Assembly: GCF_021369635.1 (NCBI RefSeq)
Contig: NZ_JAJNBZ010000002.1
Location: 462,949-521,269, forward strand
Direction of reading: 5' to 3'
From: Paenibacillus profundus
GTDB taxonomy: Bacteria; Bacillota; Bacilli; Paenibacillales; Paenibacillaceae
DNA length: 58,321 nucleotides
Positions 45,544 through 56,587 of this stretch are shown here, piece by piece; the stretch's first letter is position 1; each line of letters starts with the position of its first letter. The position numbers and the translations under genes are program-made. The notes under the pieces were generated by a model. The model did not search any database. It saw only the letters and a list, made by a program, of their open reading frames with translations, and was not told where the DNA came from.

Positions 45544-45564
45544 CGGGGACGTCTATAAGTGTAT

Positions 45565-45586
45565 GTTAAAAAGGAGCCTTTTTAAC
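45565..45586. repeat. Hairpin related to the MITE-like element
   Basis: GTTAAAAAG pairs with CTTTTTAAC over a GAGC loop, and AACCTCTATAAG follows. Left and right flanks match the outer ends of the 141-bp element at 13576-13716. It lies between the thiolase gene and the next thioesterase gene and could also act as a terminator. Confidence 0.65.
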
Positions 45587-45609
45587 AACCTCTATAAGGA
45601 GGAGTCGAC

Positions 45610-46041
45610 ATGAAGCCAGGTTTGCACCCGGGTGCCGCCGTATCGTTTGCCATGACTGTGACTTCGGACATGCGTCCTGCTTTTGATGGAAAAGTAGTGC
45701 ATGACGTGATGTCCACGGTCATGATGATCTACTATATGGAGAAGGCGGGGCGCGAGATGATTGTGCCTTTTCTGGAAGAGGGGGAAGAAGGCTCAGGGTA
45801 TGCCCTCGACATCAAGCACGTCGGTCCAGCCTTGGTGGGGCAAGTCGTGACGTTCCGCGCCGTCTGTACCGAGGTTGCGCCGAAGCGCGTTATTTGCGAC
45901 GTGACAGCGGAGACGGAATTCAATCTGGTGGGGAAAGGGTCGTTTACCCAAGCAATTTTTGATAAAAAGGTAATGGCGAGGCGCTTCATGGAATTGCGGG
46001 GCAAAGTGGAGGAGAAGCAGGGGAAACATCAAACCAGCTAG
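45610..46041 (+). CDS. FlK-like hotdog thioesterase family protein
   Basis: A 143-residue hotdog-fold protein. MKPGLHPGAAVSFAMTVTSDM, VVHDVMSTVMMIYYMEKAGR and GYALDIKHVGPALVGQVVTF resemble the fluoroacetyl-CoA thioesterase (FlK) family. The substrate is unknown; here it may release a CoA ester from the aromatic pathway. AAGGAGG precedes the ATG. The hairpin upstream separates it by 66 bases from the thiolase gene, so it may be in the same operon or attenuated from it. Confidence 0.75.
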   Translation: MKPGLHPGAAVSFAMTVTSDMRPAFDGKVVHDVMSTVMMIYYMEKAGREMIVPFLEEGEEGSGYALDIKHVGPALVGQVVTFRAVCTEVAPKRVICDVTAETEFNLVGKGSFTQAIFDKKVMARRFMELRGKVEEKQGKHQTS

Positions 46042-46143
46042 TGAGCAAGTGCGTCACGGTCGACAGAGGTGCGGCCTTGAGGCGTTCGGTTATCAAAACC
46101 GCTGGCACAAAGCGTTTTACTCCACAGGCTTATGTGATACAAT

Positions 46144-46174
46144 TTGACAAGATGCAACATTTGCCAATTATAGA
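46144..46174 (+). promoter_or_regulatory. Candidate promoter of paaX
   Basis: TTGACA (46144-46149) is followed by TATAGA (46169-46174) after 19 bases, or by ATTATA after 17. No clear operator for PaaX itself was recognised. Confidence 0.4.
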
Positions 46175-46200
46175 ATGAATCGAACTAGGAGTGGGTGAAC

Positions 46201-47037
46201 GTGAGGCCGCAATCCATGCTGTTTACCATTTACGGGGAGTACGTCCGGCATTACGGCAGTGAAATTTGGGTCGGGAGCCTGACCTGTTTAATGGGGGAAT
46301 TCGGCTTGACCGAACAGGCGGTTCGGGCTGCCATCTCGCGCATGCTTCGCCAGGGGTGGCTGGAATCGCGCAAAGTAGGGAACCGCAGCTATTACTCGAT
46401 GTCTCCTCGCGGAAAGAGACGTCTGGACGAGGCTGCTGCGCGCATTTACAAGCAGGAGACCGACAAGTGGAACGGCAAGTGGTGCATTGCCAGCTACAAC
46501 ATTCCCGAAAAGCAGCGGGGCGTGCGGGATCAGCTGCGTAAAGAGCTGGCGTGGCTCGGATTCGGCATGTTGACGACGAGCACGTGGATTAGCCCGAACG
46601 ACCTTGCCGACAAAGTCAGGGAGATCTCGGAATCGCACCACATTACCGACCATGTGGAAATTTTCCTAGCGGACCATGTCGCGTGGAGCACGCCCAGACA
46701 GTTGGTGCAGAAATGCTGGAACATCGAGGATATCAATGCCGCTTATGCGGAGTTTATCAACGAGTACATGCCGGGGTATGAAAGATTGCTGAGCATGGCG
46801 GAGAAGGGGCAGGATGTTCAGGACGGTTATTGCTTCGTGGAGAAGACCAAGCTGGTCCACAGGTACCGGAAGTTCCTGTTTATCGATCCCGATTTTCCTG
46901 AGGAGCTGCTGCCGGATGTCTGGCTCGGCAAGGAAGCGGATCAACTGTTCCAGGACTACTACGATTTGCTGCATCCGGGTTCTAGTCGTTTCTTTGAACA
47001 AGTGTACGAATGCTCTCCCGATGCGCTGCCAGGTTGA
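46201..47037 (+). CDS. paaX: PaaX family transcriptional repressor
   Basis: A 278-residue regulator. The N-terminal winged helix reads MLFTIYGEYVRHYGSEIWVG, then EQAVRAAISRMLRQGWLESRKVGNRSYYSMS, and the middle has the Cas2-like segment KWCIASYNIPEKQRGVRDQLRKELAWLGFGML. PaaX represses phenylacetate genes until phenylacetyl-CoA binds; the same role is inferred. GTG 46201 has AGGAG 9 bases upstream; the GTG at 46195 is too close. It has its own likely promoter and follows the operon in the same direction. Confidence 0.92.
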   Translation: MRPQSMLFTIYGEYVRHYGSEIWVGSLTCLMGEFGLTEQAVRAAISRMLRQGWLESRKVGNRSYYSMSPRGKRRLDEAAARIYKQETDKWNGKWCIASYNIPEKQRGVRDQLRKELAWLGFGMLTTSTWISPNDLADKVREISESHHITDHVEIFLADHVAWSTPRQLVQKCWNIEDINAAYAEFINEYMPGYERLLSMAEKGQDVQDGYCFVEKTKLVHRYRKFLFIDPDFPEELLPDVWLGKEADQLFQDYYDLLHPGSSRFFEQVYECSPDALPG

Positions 47038-47255
47038 TCCAGCAAGTAGGCTTCGGTGGAGGAACTCCCCGTTACAGGAGACAGGTATCGAAGTAAGCTT
47101 AAGCGCGCGGTGTGCTGTGCACTTTTTCGTGGGCTTTTGTAACGTCTTACTTCCGTGCTTTAAAGTGAGCTTGCGTTGTGAGGCAGGCGATCGGATTAAG
47201 CCTGTTTTAGAGGCTGTTACGAAAGTCCCTTTTACTCAGGGGAGTGAATTATACG

Positions 47256-47284
47256 TTGCCAAAATTTACGCAATCCTGTATTGT
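47256..47284 (+). promoter_or_regulatory. Candidate promoter of the thiC transcript
   Basis: TTGCCA (47256-47261), 17 bases, TATTGT (47279-47284), about 45 bases before the riboswitch. Confidence 0.5.
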
Positions 47285-47330
47285 AAGGGTGTGGCAGTGA
47301 AATATTGCCAATTATGACTTACATAAGCGT

Positions 47331-47426
47331 TACTAGGGGAGCCCTGAGCGTGGGCTGAGACAAGGTCGCGATTAAGACTTTAAACCCTTTGCACCTGATC
47401 TGGATTATACCAGCGTAGGGAAGTAA
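47331..47426 (+). ncRNA. TPP riboswitch (THI element)
   Basis: The conserved words ACTAGGGGAGCC (47332 on), GGCTGAGA, ACCCTTTGCACCTGATCTGG and TACCAGCGTAGGGAAG occur in order and spacing of the thiamine pyrophosphate aptamer. It controls thiC downstream. Confidence 0.97.
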
Positions 47427-47495
47427 TCGGCACAGCAGAGATGCTTGGGCTTGCTTTAATATAAAGCTTGCCTGCGCAACACTCATTCTACAGGA

Positions 47496-47526
47496 AAGCC
47501 GGTTCCTTTCGGGACCGGCTTGTTTT
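47496..47526 (+). terminator. Riboswitch expression-platform terminator
   Basis: AAGCCGGTTCC (47496-47506) pairs with GGGACCGGCTT (47511-47521) over TTTC, with GTTTT next. It lies 70 bases after the aptamer, so TPP binding probably ends transcription here. Confidence 0.85.
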
Positions 47527-49619
<2,093 letters not shown>

Positions 49620-49810
49620 CGGAGGAGCAGGGGGCGCTGAGGAAGCAGCCTAGAATTAGCGAATCGAATGTTGGGCAGGAGATCTCGGTTGGCGGAAGCT
49701 TAGAGTTAGCCGGCGAAGCGCCGCGATGGGCGCATTCCCAGCCAATCCAGCGGCTGGACGGGACTATCGTGCGCCACGGAGATGCTGAACAGGCGATAGA
49801 CATAAAATAA
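49620..49810 (+). other. Open frame shifted by one after thiC, no start codon
   Basis: After the thiC stop, a different frame stays open to a TAA at about 49810 (GQEISVGGSLELAGEAPRWA within it). It has no ATG, GTG or TTG at its front. It may be chance or a remnant of a second coding region. Confidence 0.3.
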
Positions 49811-49824
49811 AAAAAGGTAAGTAA

Positions 49825-49847
49825 AAGACGGCTGTTGAGGCCGTCTT
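49825..49847. terminator. Bidirectional terminator of thiC and the flavin-reductase gene
   Basis: AAGACGGC (49825-49832) pairs with GCCGTCTT (49840-49847), with A-rich sequence on the left and TATTCC on the right. Confidence 0.7.
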
Positions 49848-49852
49848 ATTCC

Positions 49853-50485
49853 TTATACTTCAGCCCGATACGTATGGCCGAGTGCAGAGCTTAGCCCGAA
49901 GTAATGGCGGAAGTTGTAAATGAGAGGATTCCATTTGGACGGATCCACGTGGTTGCCGCCGGCCATAATGCCGGGGTGCGCGTGTATGGATATCGCCTGC
50001 GTCTCGACAATCGCGAAGAATGGAGCATATTCCGGGATCGTCACGTTTCGCACTTCGCACTCGATTTGGAGAGGGCACTCTGCGATTCTCGCTGGCGATA
50101 TAGTAGCGGAAGGAACAGGCGTTAACCCGGCGGCGGCGAACTTGTCCGGTTCGTACCGGAAGCCGGACTGAGCCTTATAATCTGGCACAGGGTGTTTGCC
50201 TGTCAGCGGGGCGAGCTTCTCCACCTGCCTCCATAAGGAAGCGTCGGGCACATTAATGACAAGCTGCGGCGTGCGCTGCACATTTTCTATACATTTTCCT
50301 CCGAATCCCATTCCTAGAACGAGGTTGTGCCCAAGCGCCCATGAAGAAGAAAGCGGGCTAATATTCGTTGTCCCATCTTCATTTAGTGTCGTCACCAAAA
50401 TGACAGGCATGCCAAAATACAAAATCTTCGGCTCAATCTGAATGGATGGGGAAAGCGCGTTGTTTTCTGGTGCTGCGTAGTTCAT
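49853..50485 (-). CDS. Flavin reductase-like domain protein (FMN-binding split barrel)
   Basis: A 210-residue protein of the flavin reductase-like family. PKILYFGMPVILVTTLNEDGTTNISPLSSSWALG is the FMN-binding start of the domain, then LVINVPDASLWRQVEKLAPLTG, ECEVRNVTIPEYAPFFAIVETQAISIH and YNFRHYFGL. Some relatives (YwrF-like) are annotated as flavin reductases of two-component monooxygenases; the partner is unknown. ATG 50485 follows GGGAGGATATAAC. It is divergent from an ArsR-type regulator that likely controls it. Confidence 0.85.
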   Translation of the reverse strand: MNYAAPENNALSPSIQIEPKILYFGMPVILVTTLNEDGTTNISPLSSSWALGHNLVLGMGFGGKCIENVQRTPQLVINVPDASLWRQVEKLAPLTGKHPVPDYKAQSGFRYEPDKFAAAGLTPVPSATISPARIAECPLQIECEVRNVTIPEYAPFFAIVETQAISIHAHPGIMAGGNHVDPSKWNPLIYNFRHYFGLSSALGHTYRAEV

Positions 50486-50597
50486 GTTATATCCTCCCGA
50501 CATCGTTGTACTCACTCGTTCAAGTTCATTGTAATCCGCCAACATTTCAACTATCATCGAAATATGAAATACATTTCAGGGGGAGGTCGTAAGACGA

Positions 50598-51296
50598 ATG
50601 AATGTGCCTGTCAATGTGCCTGTTAATGTATCTGTCATCGCATCGCTGCTCAGTGATGCTTCCCGTTCCGCCATGCTAACGCATTTGCTGGACGGCCGCT
50701 TCCATCCTGCAGGAGAGATGGCGCTGGCTGCGGGCATCACGCCTCAGACCGCCAGCTTTCATCTTGCCAAGATGATGGAGTCTGGCGTTGTCGTCGCCGA
50801 GAAGCACGGGCGCCACCGCTATTACCGAATTCAGAAATCTGCGGATGCGGAAATTATTGAACAGCTGCTCTCCCTGTCAGGACCGGTTCAGATTACATCG
50901 CTAAGGCAATCTGTGCAAATGGAGAAGCTTCGTCATGCGCGCATGTGCTACGATCATGTAGCAGGCGAATTAGGGGTATCGATTGCGGATTCGCTAACTG
51001 AAAGAGGACTGCTGTACAAAAACGGAATGGAGTTTGCCGTCACAGAGGCGGGGGAGTCATTTTTTAACGATTTCGGACTTGAATTGGGCGAATTGAGGAA
51101 AAAAAGACGTTCCTTTTGCCGCTGTTGCCTGGATTGGACTGAACGGAAGCATCATATGGCAGGGGCGCTGGGGCAGGCATTGGCTGAACGTATGATGCAG
51201 TTGAATTGGCTGGAGCGTGATTCGTCAAGCCGTGCGGTGCGGATTACGGAGGAAGGCAGGGAGCGTATATCCGCTCTGTTCGATATTCCGCTCTGA
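50598..51296 (+). CDS. ArsR/SmtB-type HTH regulator
   Basis: A 232-residue regulator. LLDGRFHPAGEMALAAGITPQTASFHLAKMMESGVV is a winged helix, and the C-terminal half ends in a Cys-containing segment FCRCCLDWTERKHHMAGALGQALAERM that may sense metal or redox state, which is speculative. The N-terminus is unusual: codons for NVPV, NVPV, NVSV form a near-perfect 12-base tandem repeat directly after the start. GGGGGAGGT lies about 10 bases before the ATG. It is divergent from the flavin-reductase gene. Confidence 0.85.
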   Translation: MNVPVNVPVNVSVIASLLSDASRSAMLTHLLDGRFHPAGEMALAAGITPQTASFHLAKMMESGVVVAEKHGRHRYYRIQKSADAEIIEQLLSLSGPVQITSLRQSVQMEKLRHARMCYDHVAGELGVSIADSLTERGLLYKNGMEFAVTEAGESFFNDFGLELGELRKKRRSFCRCCLDWTERKHHMAGALGQALAERMMQLNWLERDSSSRAVRITEEGRERISALFDIPL

Positions 51297-51505
51297 TCAG
51301 GCCGTATGCCTTGAGTAGCGAATGCTCGTTTTCGTCCGGAGCTCTTTCAATGTGCGGCAACGCTCATTCAACATAGTCGTCAGGTGATTGAAAAGACGAG
51401 CAAGGATTCGCAAACCGCTGTACATCATTGTGACGGGCATTCGAAATTCAGGATGCGGATGCACCACTCCGCTATGAGCTGAAACACGGACGTGAGGTAC
51501 TTGTT

Positions 51506-52345
51506 CTATTTTCGCTCCTTGCGGCGATATTCGTTCGGAGTCATGCCGACAAGGGACTTGAATGTGCGTGAGAAGTGGGATGCATCTTTAAATCCGGCTT
51601 GAAGTCCGACATGGGTCACGGTCTCGTCGGGAAAGGTCAGCAGGAGCATCTTCGCCTGACTGATGCGCCGCCTTGTCACGTATTCGAAGATGGTCAAGCC
51701 CGTTACTTGCTTGAATGACTTAATGAGGTGGTATTTGCTCGCGTGCAGCCGGGACTCCATGTCATCGAGCGACAGATCGTCCGCATGCAGATGGGTCTCC
51801 ACATACTCCACGATCCGCTCGGCCCATACGATGGGCTTGGAGGAGTCCTGCGGCTCGGTGCCGAATGTGGACTCGCACTGTTCGTACAGGAACAAAAATA
51901 AATCCAATAATGCAGCACGGAGCCGAATCTCCGCGACTCTGCCCTCTTCATCGTAGAAGCGGTGCAGACGAAAGAGCAGTTCCTCGGCTTCCGCTCGTTG
52001 CCCATCCTGCAGCCGCAGATGCTTGTTCCGCAGAGTGCGAAAGGGCTGCAGCACATCAAAGTCGCACAGCGGCTTGCACCATGCTTCTGCTTCACAAGGA
52101 TCGAACAGCATCGTCGTGCGGACGTATGCCTCGCGCTTATCAGGTATAGGGCCATGTCTGGCCATTCCGTTCATAATAATAATATCGCCGGGAACGAGCT
52201 GCAGCTGTTCTTGCCCCAACAAATAAGCGCAGTGTCCGCTGTGAAACATATATACTTCATATCCAAAATGCGTATGAAATAGCGAATGAATCGGCTTCGT
52301 CGTGCGGTAGTCCAACGAAAGTATCGGAGTAGGGGGAAGCGGCAA
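51506..52345 (-). CDS. AraC family regulator of the amino-sugar cluster
   Basis: A 279-residue regulator with an N-terminal cupin sensor (HTHFGYEVYMFHSGHCAYLL, VPGDIIIMNGMARHG) and a C-terminal AraC DNA-binding domain (LSLDDMESRLHASKYHLIKSFKQVTG; VTHVGLQAGFKDASHFSRTFKSLVGMTPNEYRR). The start is TTG 52345, with AAGGAGG 7 bases upstream. It lies just downstream of the first oxidoreductase gene and is likely cotranscribed with it, and so may sense an intermediate of the neighbouring amino-sugar pathway. Confidence 0.9.
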   Translation of the reverse strand: MPLPPTPILSLDYRTTKPIHSLFHTHFGYEVYMFHSGHCAYLLGQEQLQLVPGDIIIMNGMARHGPIPDKREAYVRTTMLFDPCEAEAWCKPLCDFDVLQPFRTLRNKHLRLQDGQRAEAEELLFRLHRFYDEEGRVAEIRLRAALLDLFLFLYEQCESTFGTEPQDSSKPIVWAERIVEYVETHLHADDLSLDDMESRLHASKYHLIKSFKQVTGLTIFEYVTRRRISQAKMLLLTFPDETVTHVGLQAGFKDASHFSRTFKSLVGMTPNEYRRKERK

Positions 52346-52425
52346 TGCGAGCCCTCCTTCTGGCGCAATCCTAATACTTTCATCATAACCGAAATGACGG
52401 CTCGGAGGAAATGAAAGAGCGGCTG

Positions 52426-53382
52426 TTATGACAGACCGGCATGTCCCAGGGCAACGGGCTTGCGGCTTGCCAGGCTTTCATTCACCGCTTCCAGGAAGGC
52501 GATGATCTCCACCGTCTCCGCGATAGGCAGCGGTGATTGCTTCGTATGGAAAAAATTCACGATCTGTTCTAGCAAGCTGGCATAGAACGGCTTCGGATGA
52601 GAGGCGATTTCTGCATGCACAGAGCCTGCCGCGCTGTGAAGGACCGCTCCAAATGCACCGCCATGTTGGTTGCCCCTAATAGTGGCGATCCGGCCATCTT
52701 TCCAGCGACCGATAATCAGCTCTCCTTCTGCTGAAGGCATGGCCTCCACCTGTTCGCAACCTGCTCCCATGGCGGCGTATACCATCTCCACCGTATGTAT
52801 GCCATACCAGAACCAGCCCGGAAAGCCCGCTTCGCGCGGGGTCGGCCCGTATGCATCGATGCCTTGTACGACGGCAAGCGCCGGACCTGTCGGCACGGAA
52901 GCCGACTGCGCGGCGCCTGCCGCTTGCAGCGCAGCTGTCAACGCTTCGGCGTATCGAAGGGCAGAGGAGCTCATCAACGGAACATTATATTGCTGTGCCA
53001 GCTTGACGATTAGGATCGCTTCCTCTGTCGTGAACGCCAGCGGCTTGTCGATAAAGACAGGCTTGCCGTAGGCAGCAACGGCGGCGAACTGCGCCTCATG
53101 CACGCTGCCATCTACCGATTCCAACAACATGGCATCGCATTGTCCGGCCAGCTCCTCCAATGATTCCACAAGCTGAATTTCGAAGCGCTCCTGCAGTTGA
53201 GTGGCATATCCATCTACCCGGGAAGCGCTTATAGGCAAATTCGGGGAACCGCCGGGATAAGCGGCTGTTACTTTCCCGCCCAATATGTGATAGGGGTGGC
53301 CGCTATCATTCAGCAGCTCCGTAAAAGCGATAGCGTGTGACGTATCGAGTCCGACCATACCGATGCTCAGCATATCTTTCAT
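52426..53382 (-). CDS. Gfo/Idh/MocA family oxidoreductase (cluster A)
   Basis: A 318-residue oxidoreductase. MLSIGMVGLDTSHAIAFTELL replaces the usual glycine-rich motif in a subgroup that begins GLDTSHA, and VFIDKPLAFTTEEAILIVKLA holds the (E/D)KP motif. It probably uses NAD(P). GGAGGAGAG lies upstream of ATG 53382; an upstream reading has no site. It is divergent from the nagA-like gene and paired with the AraC regulator. Confidence 0.85.
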   Translation of the reverse strand: MKDMLSIGMVGLDTSHAIAFTELLNDSGHPYHILGGKVTAAYPGGSPNLPISASRVDGYATQLQERFEIQLVESLEELAGQCDAMLLESVDGSVHEAQFAAVAAYGKPVFIDKPLAFTTEEAILIVKLAQQYNVPLMSSSALRYAEALTAALQAAGAAQSASVPTGPALAVVQGIDAYGPTPREAGFPGWFWYGIHTVEMVYAAMGAGCEQVEAMPSAEGELIIGRWKDGRIATIRGNQHGGAFGAVLHSAAGSVHAEIASHPKPFYASLLEQIVNFFHTKQSPLPIAETVEIIAFLEAVNESLASRKPVALGHAGLS

Positions 53383-53533
53383 TTCTTTTATCTCTCCTCC
53401 TTCTGGCGTCCAACTCGCAATCCATCTAAATATCATCAATACCATCCTACCTTGTTCAGTGCCCCTTTGCTTGCCTCATATTGGCATTGTACGGTCCACT
53501 TTCGCACAATATTGGCGTATTGCGTTCGATTCG

Positions 53534-53562
53534 TTGTAGAAGTGTGGAAGCCTTTCTATAAT
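53534..53562 (+). promoter_or_regulatory. Promoter of the nagA-like operon
   Basis: TTGTAG (53534-53539), 17 bases, TATAAT (53557-53562). Transcription would start near 53569, so an ATG at 53573 would be nearly leaderless, which supports the GTG start at 53639. Confidence 0.65.
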
Positions 53563-53638
53563 CAGACTAAGCATGGAAGAAAAAGCATATTTTCGAATAG
53601 AGGCAAGTCTTCATCTGCATAGAGAGGCGGGAGGTTGT

Positions 53639-54874
53639 GTGACTGTAATCGAAGGATATTGTCTGCTTGGCGGCAGCTTCAGACGTTGGGATGCAGGCGA
53701 TAATGGGTGCGTTGCAGAGGCCCGAGAGATTCGTTCCCCCTCTTCGGCGGCAGCCGAATCGATGGGGCCGACTGCCGATGACGCATCGATCGAATGGCAC
53801 GGCGCTTGCGGTTCTGGATCACGGCAACAGCATAGCTTCATTGCTCCGGGGCTCGTCGATCTGCAAATCAACGGCTGCTTCGGCATTGACTTCAATCAGG
53901 CCTCCTTAACGGTCGAGCAGGTTCATGAAGCTACGCGCAAGCTGTGGCAGCATGGCGTCACGACGTATTATCCGACGGTCATTACGAATGCGGACGACAG
54001 CATCTCGCAGATAATCTCCACGATTGCGGCAGCGTGCGAGGAGGATGAGCTTACGGCGCTTAGTATTGCCGGCCTTCACTTGGAAGGCCCGTATTTATCG
54101 CCAGAAGATGGAGCGCGCGGGGCACATGATAAAAAATATATTTGCCCGCCGGATATGACGCAGTTCGCACGTTGGCAGCAGGCGGCTGGCGGCCGCATCC
54201 GTCTCGTCACCCTGTCGCCGGAGTGGGCGGAAGCGCCCGCATTCATCGCGGCTGTTGCGGCAAGCGGCGTTACGGTGTCGATCGGACATACGGCGGCATC
54301 GCCGGAGCAGATACGACAGGCTGCGCAAGCTGGTGCCCGCATGTCAACGCACCTCGGCAACGGGGCGCACCTTATGCTGCCGCGCCATCCGAACTATATA
54401 TGGGAGCAGCTGGCGGACGAACGTATATGGACGTGCGTCATCGCGGACGGGTTCCATCTGCCCTCTTCCGTCCTGAAGGTGTTCCAGCGCGCGAAGCCAG
54501 AGCGGTTCGTTCTGGTCAGCGATGCGGTCTATCTGTGCGGCTTGGCCCCGGGTCCATACCGGACGCACATCGGCGGCGATGTCGTGCTGACGCAGGAAGG
54601 GCGGCTCCAGCTGGCGGCCGATCCGCGCATGCTGGCGGGGTCGGCACAACTGCTCCCGCACGGCATTGCCCATATGATCCGGGCATGCGGATTATCGCCT
54701 GCAGCTGCGTGGAGAGCCGCCTCCCTGAACCCTGCCATAGCGATGGGGCTCCCGCATCGGCATGGGCTTGAGCGGGGCGCGCCCGCGGATGCGGTGGAAT
54801 GGAGCTGGAATGAGGATGCAGCGATTCGGATTCATCGGGTATGGAAGGCAGGACGACTTGTGAAGGAGGAGTGA
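53639..54874 (+). CDS. nagA: N-acetylglucosamine-6-phosphate deacetylase (NagA-like)
   Basis: A 411-residue amidohydrolase that removes the acetyl group of GlcNAc-6-phosphate. APGLVDLQINGCFGIDF starts the barrel, HLEGPYLSPEDGARGAH holds the metal Glu and substrate His, SIGHTAASPEQI and STHLGNGAHLML hold further His ligands, and LVSDAVYLCG the catalytic Asp. The second His-ligand motif HLGNGAH differs from the usual HLFNAM. GTG 53639 follows GGGAGG by four bases; an ATG at 53573 is less likely. It is the first gene of a three-gene operon. Confidence 0.88.
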   Translation: MTVIEGYCLLGGSFRRWDAGDNGCVAEAREIRSPSSAAAESMGPTADDASIEWHGACGSGSRQQHSFIAPGLVDLQINGCFGIDFNQASLTVEQVHEATRKLWQHGVTTYYPTVITNADDSISQIISTIAAACEEDELTALSIAGLHLEGPYLSPEDGARGAHDKKYICPPDMTQFARWQQAAGGRIRLVTLSPEWAEAPAFIAAVAASGVTVSIGHTAASPEQIRQAAQAGARMSTHLGNGAHLMLPRHPNYIWEQLADERIWTCVIADGFHLPSSVLKVFQRAKPERFVLVSDAVYLCGLAPGPYRTHIGGDVVLTQEGRLQLAADPRMLAGSAQLLPHGIAHMIRACGLSPAAAWRAASLNPAIAMGLPHRHGLERGAPADAVEWSWNEDAAIRIHRVWKAGRLVKEE

Positions 54875-54880
54875 GAATTG

Positions 54881-56587
54881 ATGAAATTGGCTGATCTCCG
54901 TCCAAGGCTCGGAATATTGACGGACGAAGTGTCGACGCATATGGATGAAGCGCTGGCCTGGATCGCAAGCAAGGGATTTGCCCGCGTCGAGCTGCGCACG
55001 GTGGACGGGAAGAACGTGATGGAAGTGCCGCTGGACCAATTGGAGGAGCTTGCGGCGCAGATTAGCCGCTTAGGGCTGACGGTTTCTTGCCTTGCTTCAC
55101 CTGTATTTAAGTGTGCCCTGAGCCCATCCCGCCAGGTTGCGGCGGGTGATACATTCGGGCAGGCGGAGGAGGGGGTGGAAGCGCATTTTTCCAAATTAGA
55201 TCAGGCGTTCCGGCTAGCGAAGGTGCTCGGCACGAACCGAATTCGCATCTTCTCATTCTGGCGGGAAGACAATCCAGAAGATTACTTTGATGAAATCGTC
55301 CGGCATTTGAAGCGGGCTGCCGAACGTGCCGCACAGGCAGGAATGCTGCTGCTGCTCGAGAATGAGCCGGCCTGCAACGGAGGGTTCGCCGCCGAGGTGG
55401 CTGCATACGCCAGAGCGGTCGATTCAGCGGGACTGAAGGTGCTGTGGGACCCGGGCAATGAAGCTTATGGCGGAAGAGAGGCGTTCCCTGCCGGATACGG
55501 GCATGTGCGGGACGTGCTTGCCCACGTGCATCTGAAGGATGCCGTACATATTAACGGGCAAGGCGTGTGCGTTCCGATCGGGCAAGGCAACGTCGACTAT
55601 GTGCAGCAGCTGCAGGCGCTGCGGCGCGACGGATATGAGGGGGATTTCACGATGGAGCCGCACGTTGTGCCAGAGGGCGGAACAGCGGCAGACGGAGTGG
55701 AGCTGTCCCTGCAAGGGCTGGAGCAGATCTCTATTGCCATGCGCACCCATGAGTCACCGTTGGATGCGCAGCGGCAGGATATTCTGCAAGTGCAGGTCTA
55801 CGAAGAGCGGGGGCAGATGGGCAGAGCTGCGGGCGACATGGTCGCAGACCAGATGCGCCGCCTCTTGAGTGAGCAGCGCGAGGTGCGGATCGTGTTCGCA
55901 GCGGCCCCGTCACAGAATGAACTGCTGCACACCTTGACCGAGGCGGACGGCATCGATTGGAGCCGGGTGACAGCGTTCCATATGGACGAATATATCGGGC
56001 TTGCCCCCGATGCGCCGCAGCGCTTCAGCCGATATCTGCGTGACAGGCTGTTCGATATTGTGCAGCCGGGCCGAGTCCACTTTATCGGAGCAGAGAACGC
56101 CGCATTGATAGAAGCGGAATGTCTGCGCTATGCCGAGCTGCTGTGTGAGGCGCCGCTCGACATCGTCTGCTTCGGCATCGGGGAGAACGGGCATCTCGCC
56201 TTCAACGATCCGCCGGTTGCCGACTTCCATGATCCGATGCTCGTGAAGCCGGTCGCGCTCGATGAGGCGTGCCGCCGGCAGCAGGTGAATGACGGCTGCT
56301 TCGCCACATTCGCCGACGTGCCGACGCATGCGCTGACGCTCACCATTCCGGCGCTGCTGTCAGCGCGCTATATGTACGGGGCCGTTCCCGGGCTGCGCAA
56401 GCGTGCGGCGCTGGAACAAACGCTGTACGGCCCGATTGCGTCGGCGTGCCCAGCCTCGGCGCTGCGCACGCATGAATGCTGCATCCTGTTCGCTGATGCG
56501 GAGGCCTTCTCATCCTCCAGCCCTATAGATGAGTTAGATTCGGCAGGCAATGTCCATACCACTCAAATGGAAGAAGAGGTGTTATGA
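54881..56587 (+). CDS. Fusion: TIM-barrel sugar isomerase/epimerase + glucosamine-6-phosphate deaminase (NagB)
   Basis: A 568-residue chimera. Residues 1-285 are an AP-endonuclease-2/xylose-isomerase-type TIM barrel: GFARVELRTVDGKNVMEVPL, LLLENEPACNGG, VLWDPGNEAYGG and AHVHLKDAVH hold the acidic metal ligands. From about residue 300 a NagB domain follows: VTAFHMDEYIGL with the catalytic Asp, and CFGIGENGHLAFNDPP with the active His. The fusion would couple sugar isomerisation or epimerisation to deamination of glucosamine-6-phosphate. ATG 54881 follows GGAGGAG. Its stop overlaps the next gene. Confidence 0.9.
   Translation: MKLADLRPRLGILTDEVSTHMDEALAWIASKGFARVELRTVDGKNVMEVPLDQLEELAAQISRLGLTVSCLASPVFKCALSPSRQVAAGDTFGQAEEGVEAHFSKLDQAFRLAKVLGTNRIRIFSFWREDNPEDYFDEIVRHLKRAAERAAQAGMLLLLENEPACNGGFAAEVAAYARAVDSAGLKVLWDPGNEAYGGREAFPAGYGHVRDVLAHVHLKDAVHINGQGVCVPIGQGNVDYVQQLQALRRDGYEGDFTMEPHVVPEGGTAADGVELSLQGLEQISIAMRTHESPLDAQRQDILQVQVYEERGQMGRAAGDMVADQMRRLLSEQREVRIVFAAAPSQNELLHTLTEADGIDWSRVTAFHMDEYIGLAPDAPQRFSRYLRDRLFDIVQPGRVHFIGAENAALIEAECLRYAELLCEAPLDIVCFGIGENGHLAFNDPPVADFHDPMLVKPVALDEACRRQQVNDGCFATFADVPTHALTLTIPALLSARYMYGAVPGLRKRAALEQTLYGPIASACPASALRTHECCILFADAEAFSSSSPIDELDSAGNVHTTQMEEEVL

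Noticed and set aside
47100..47136. Short GTGC/GCAC hairpin with T run after paaX
   Set aside because: The stem is only four to five pairs, too weak to call a terminator.
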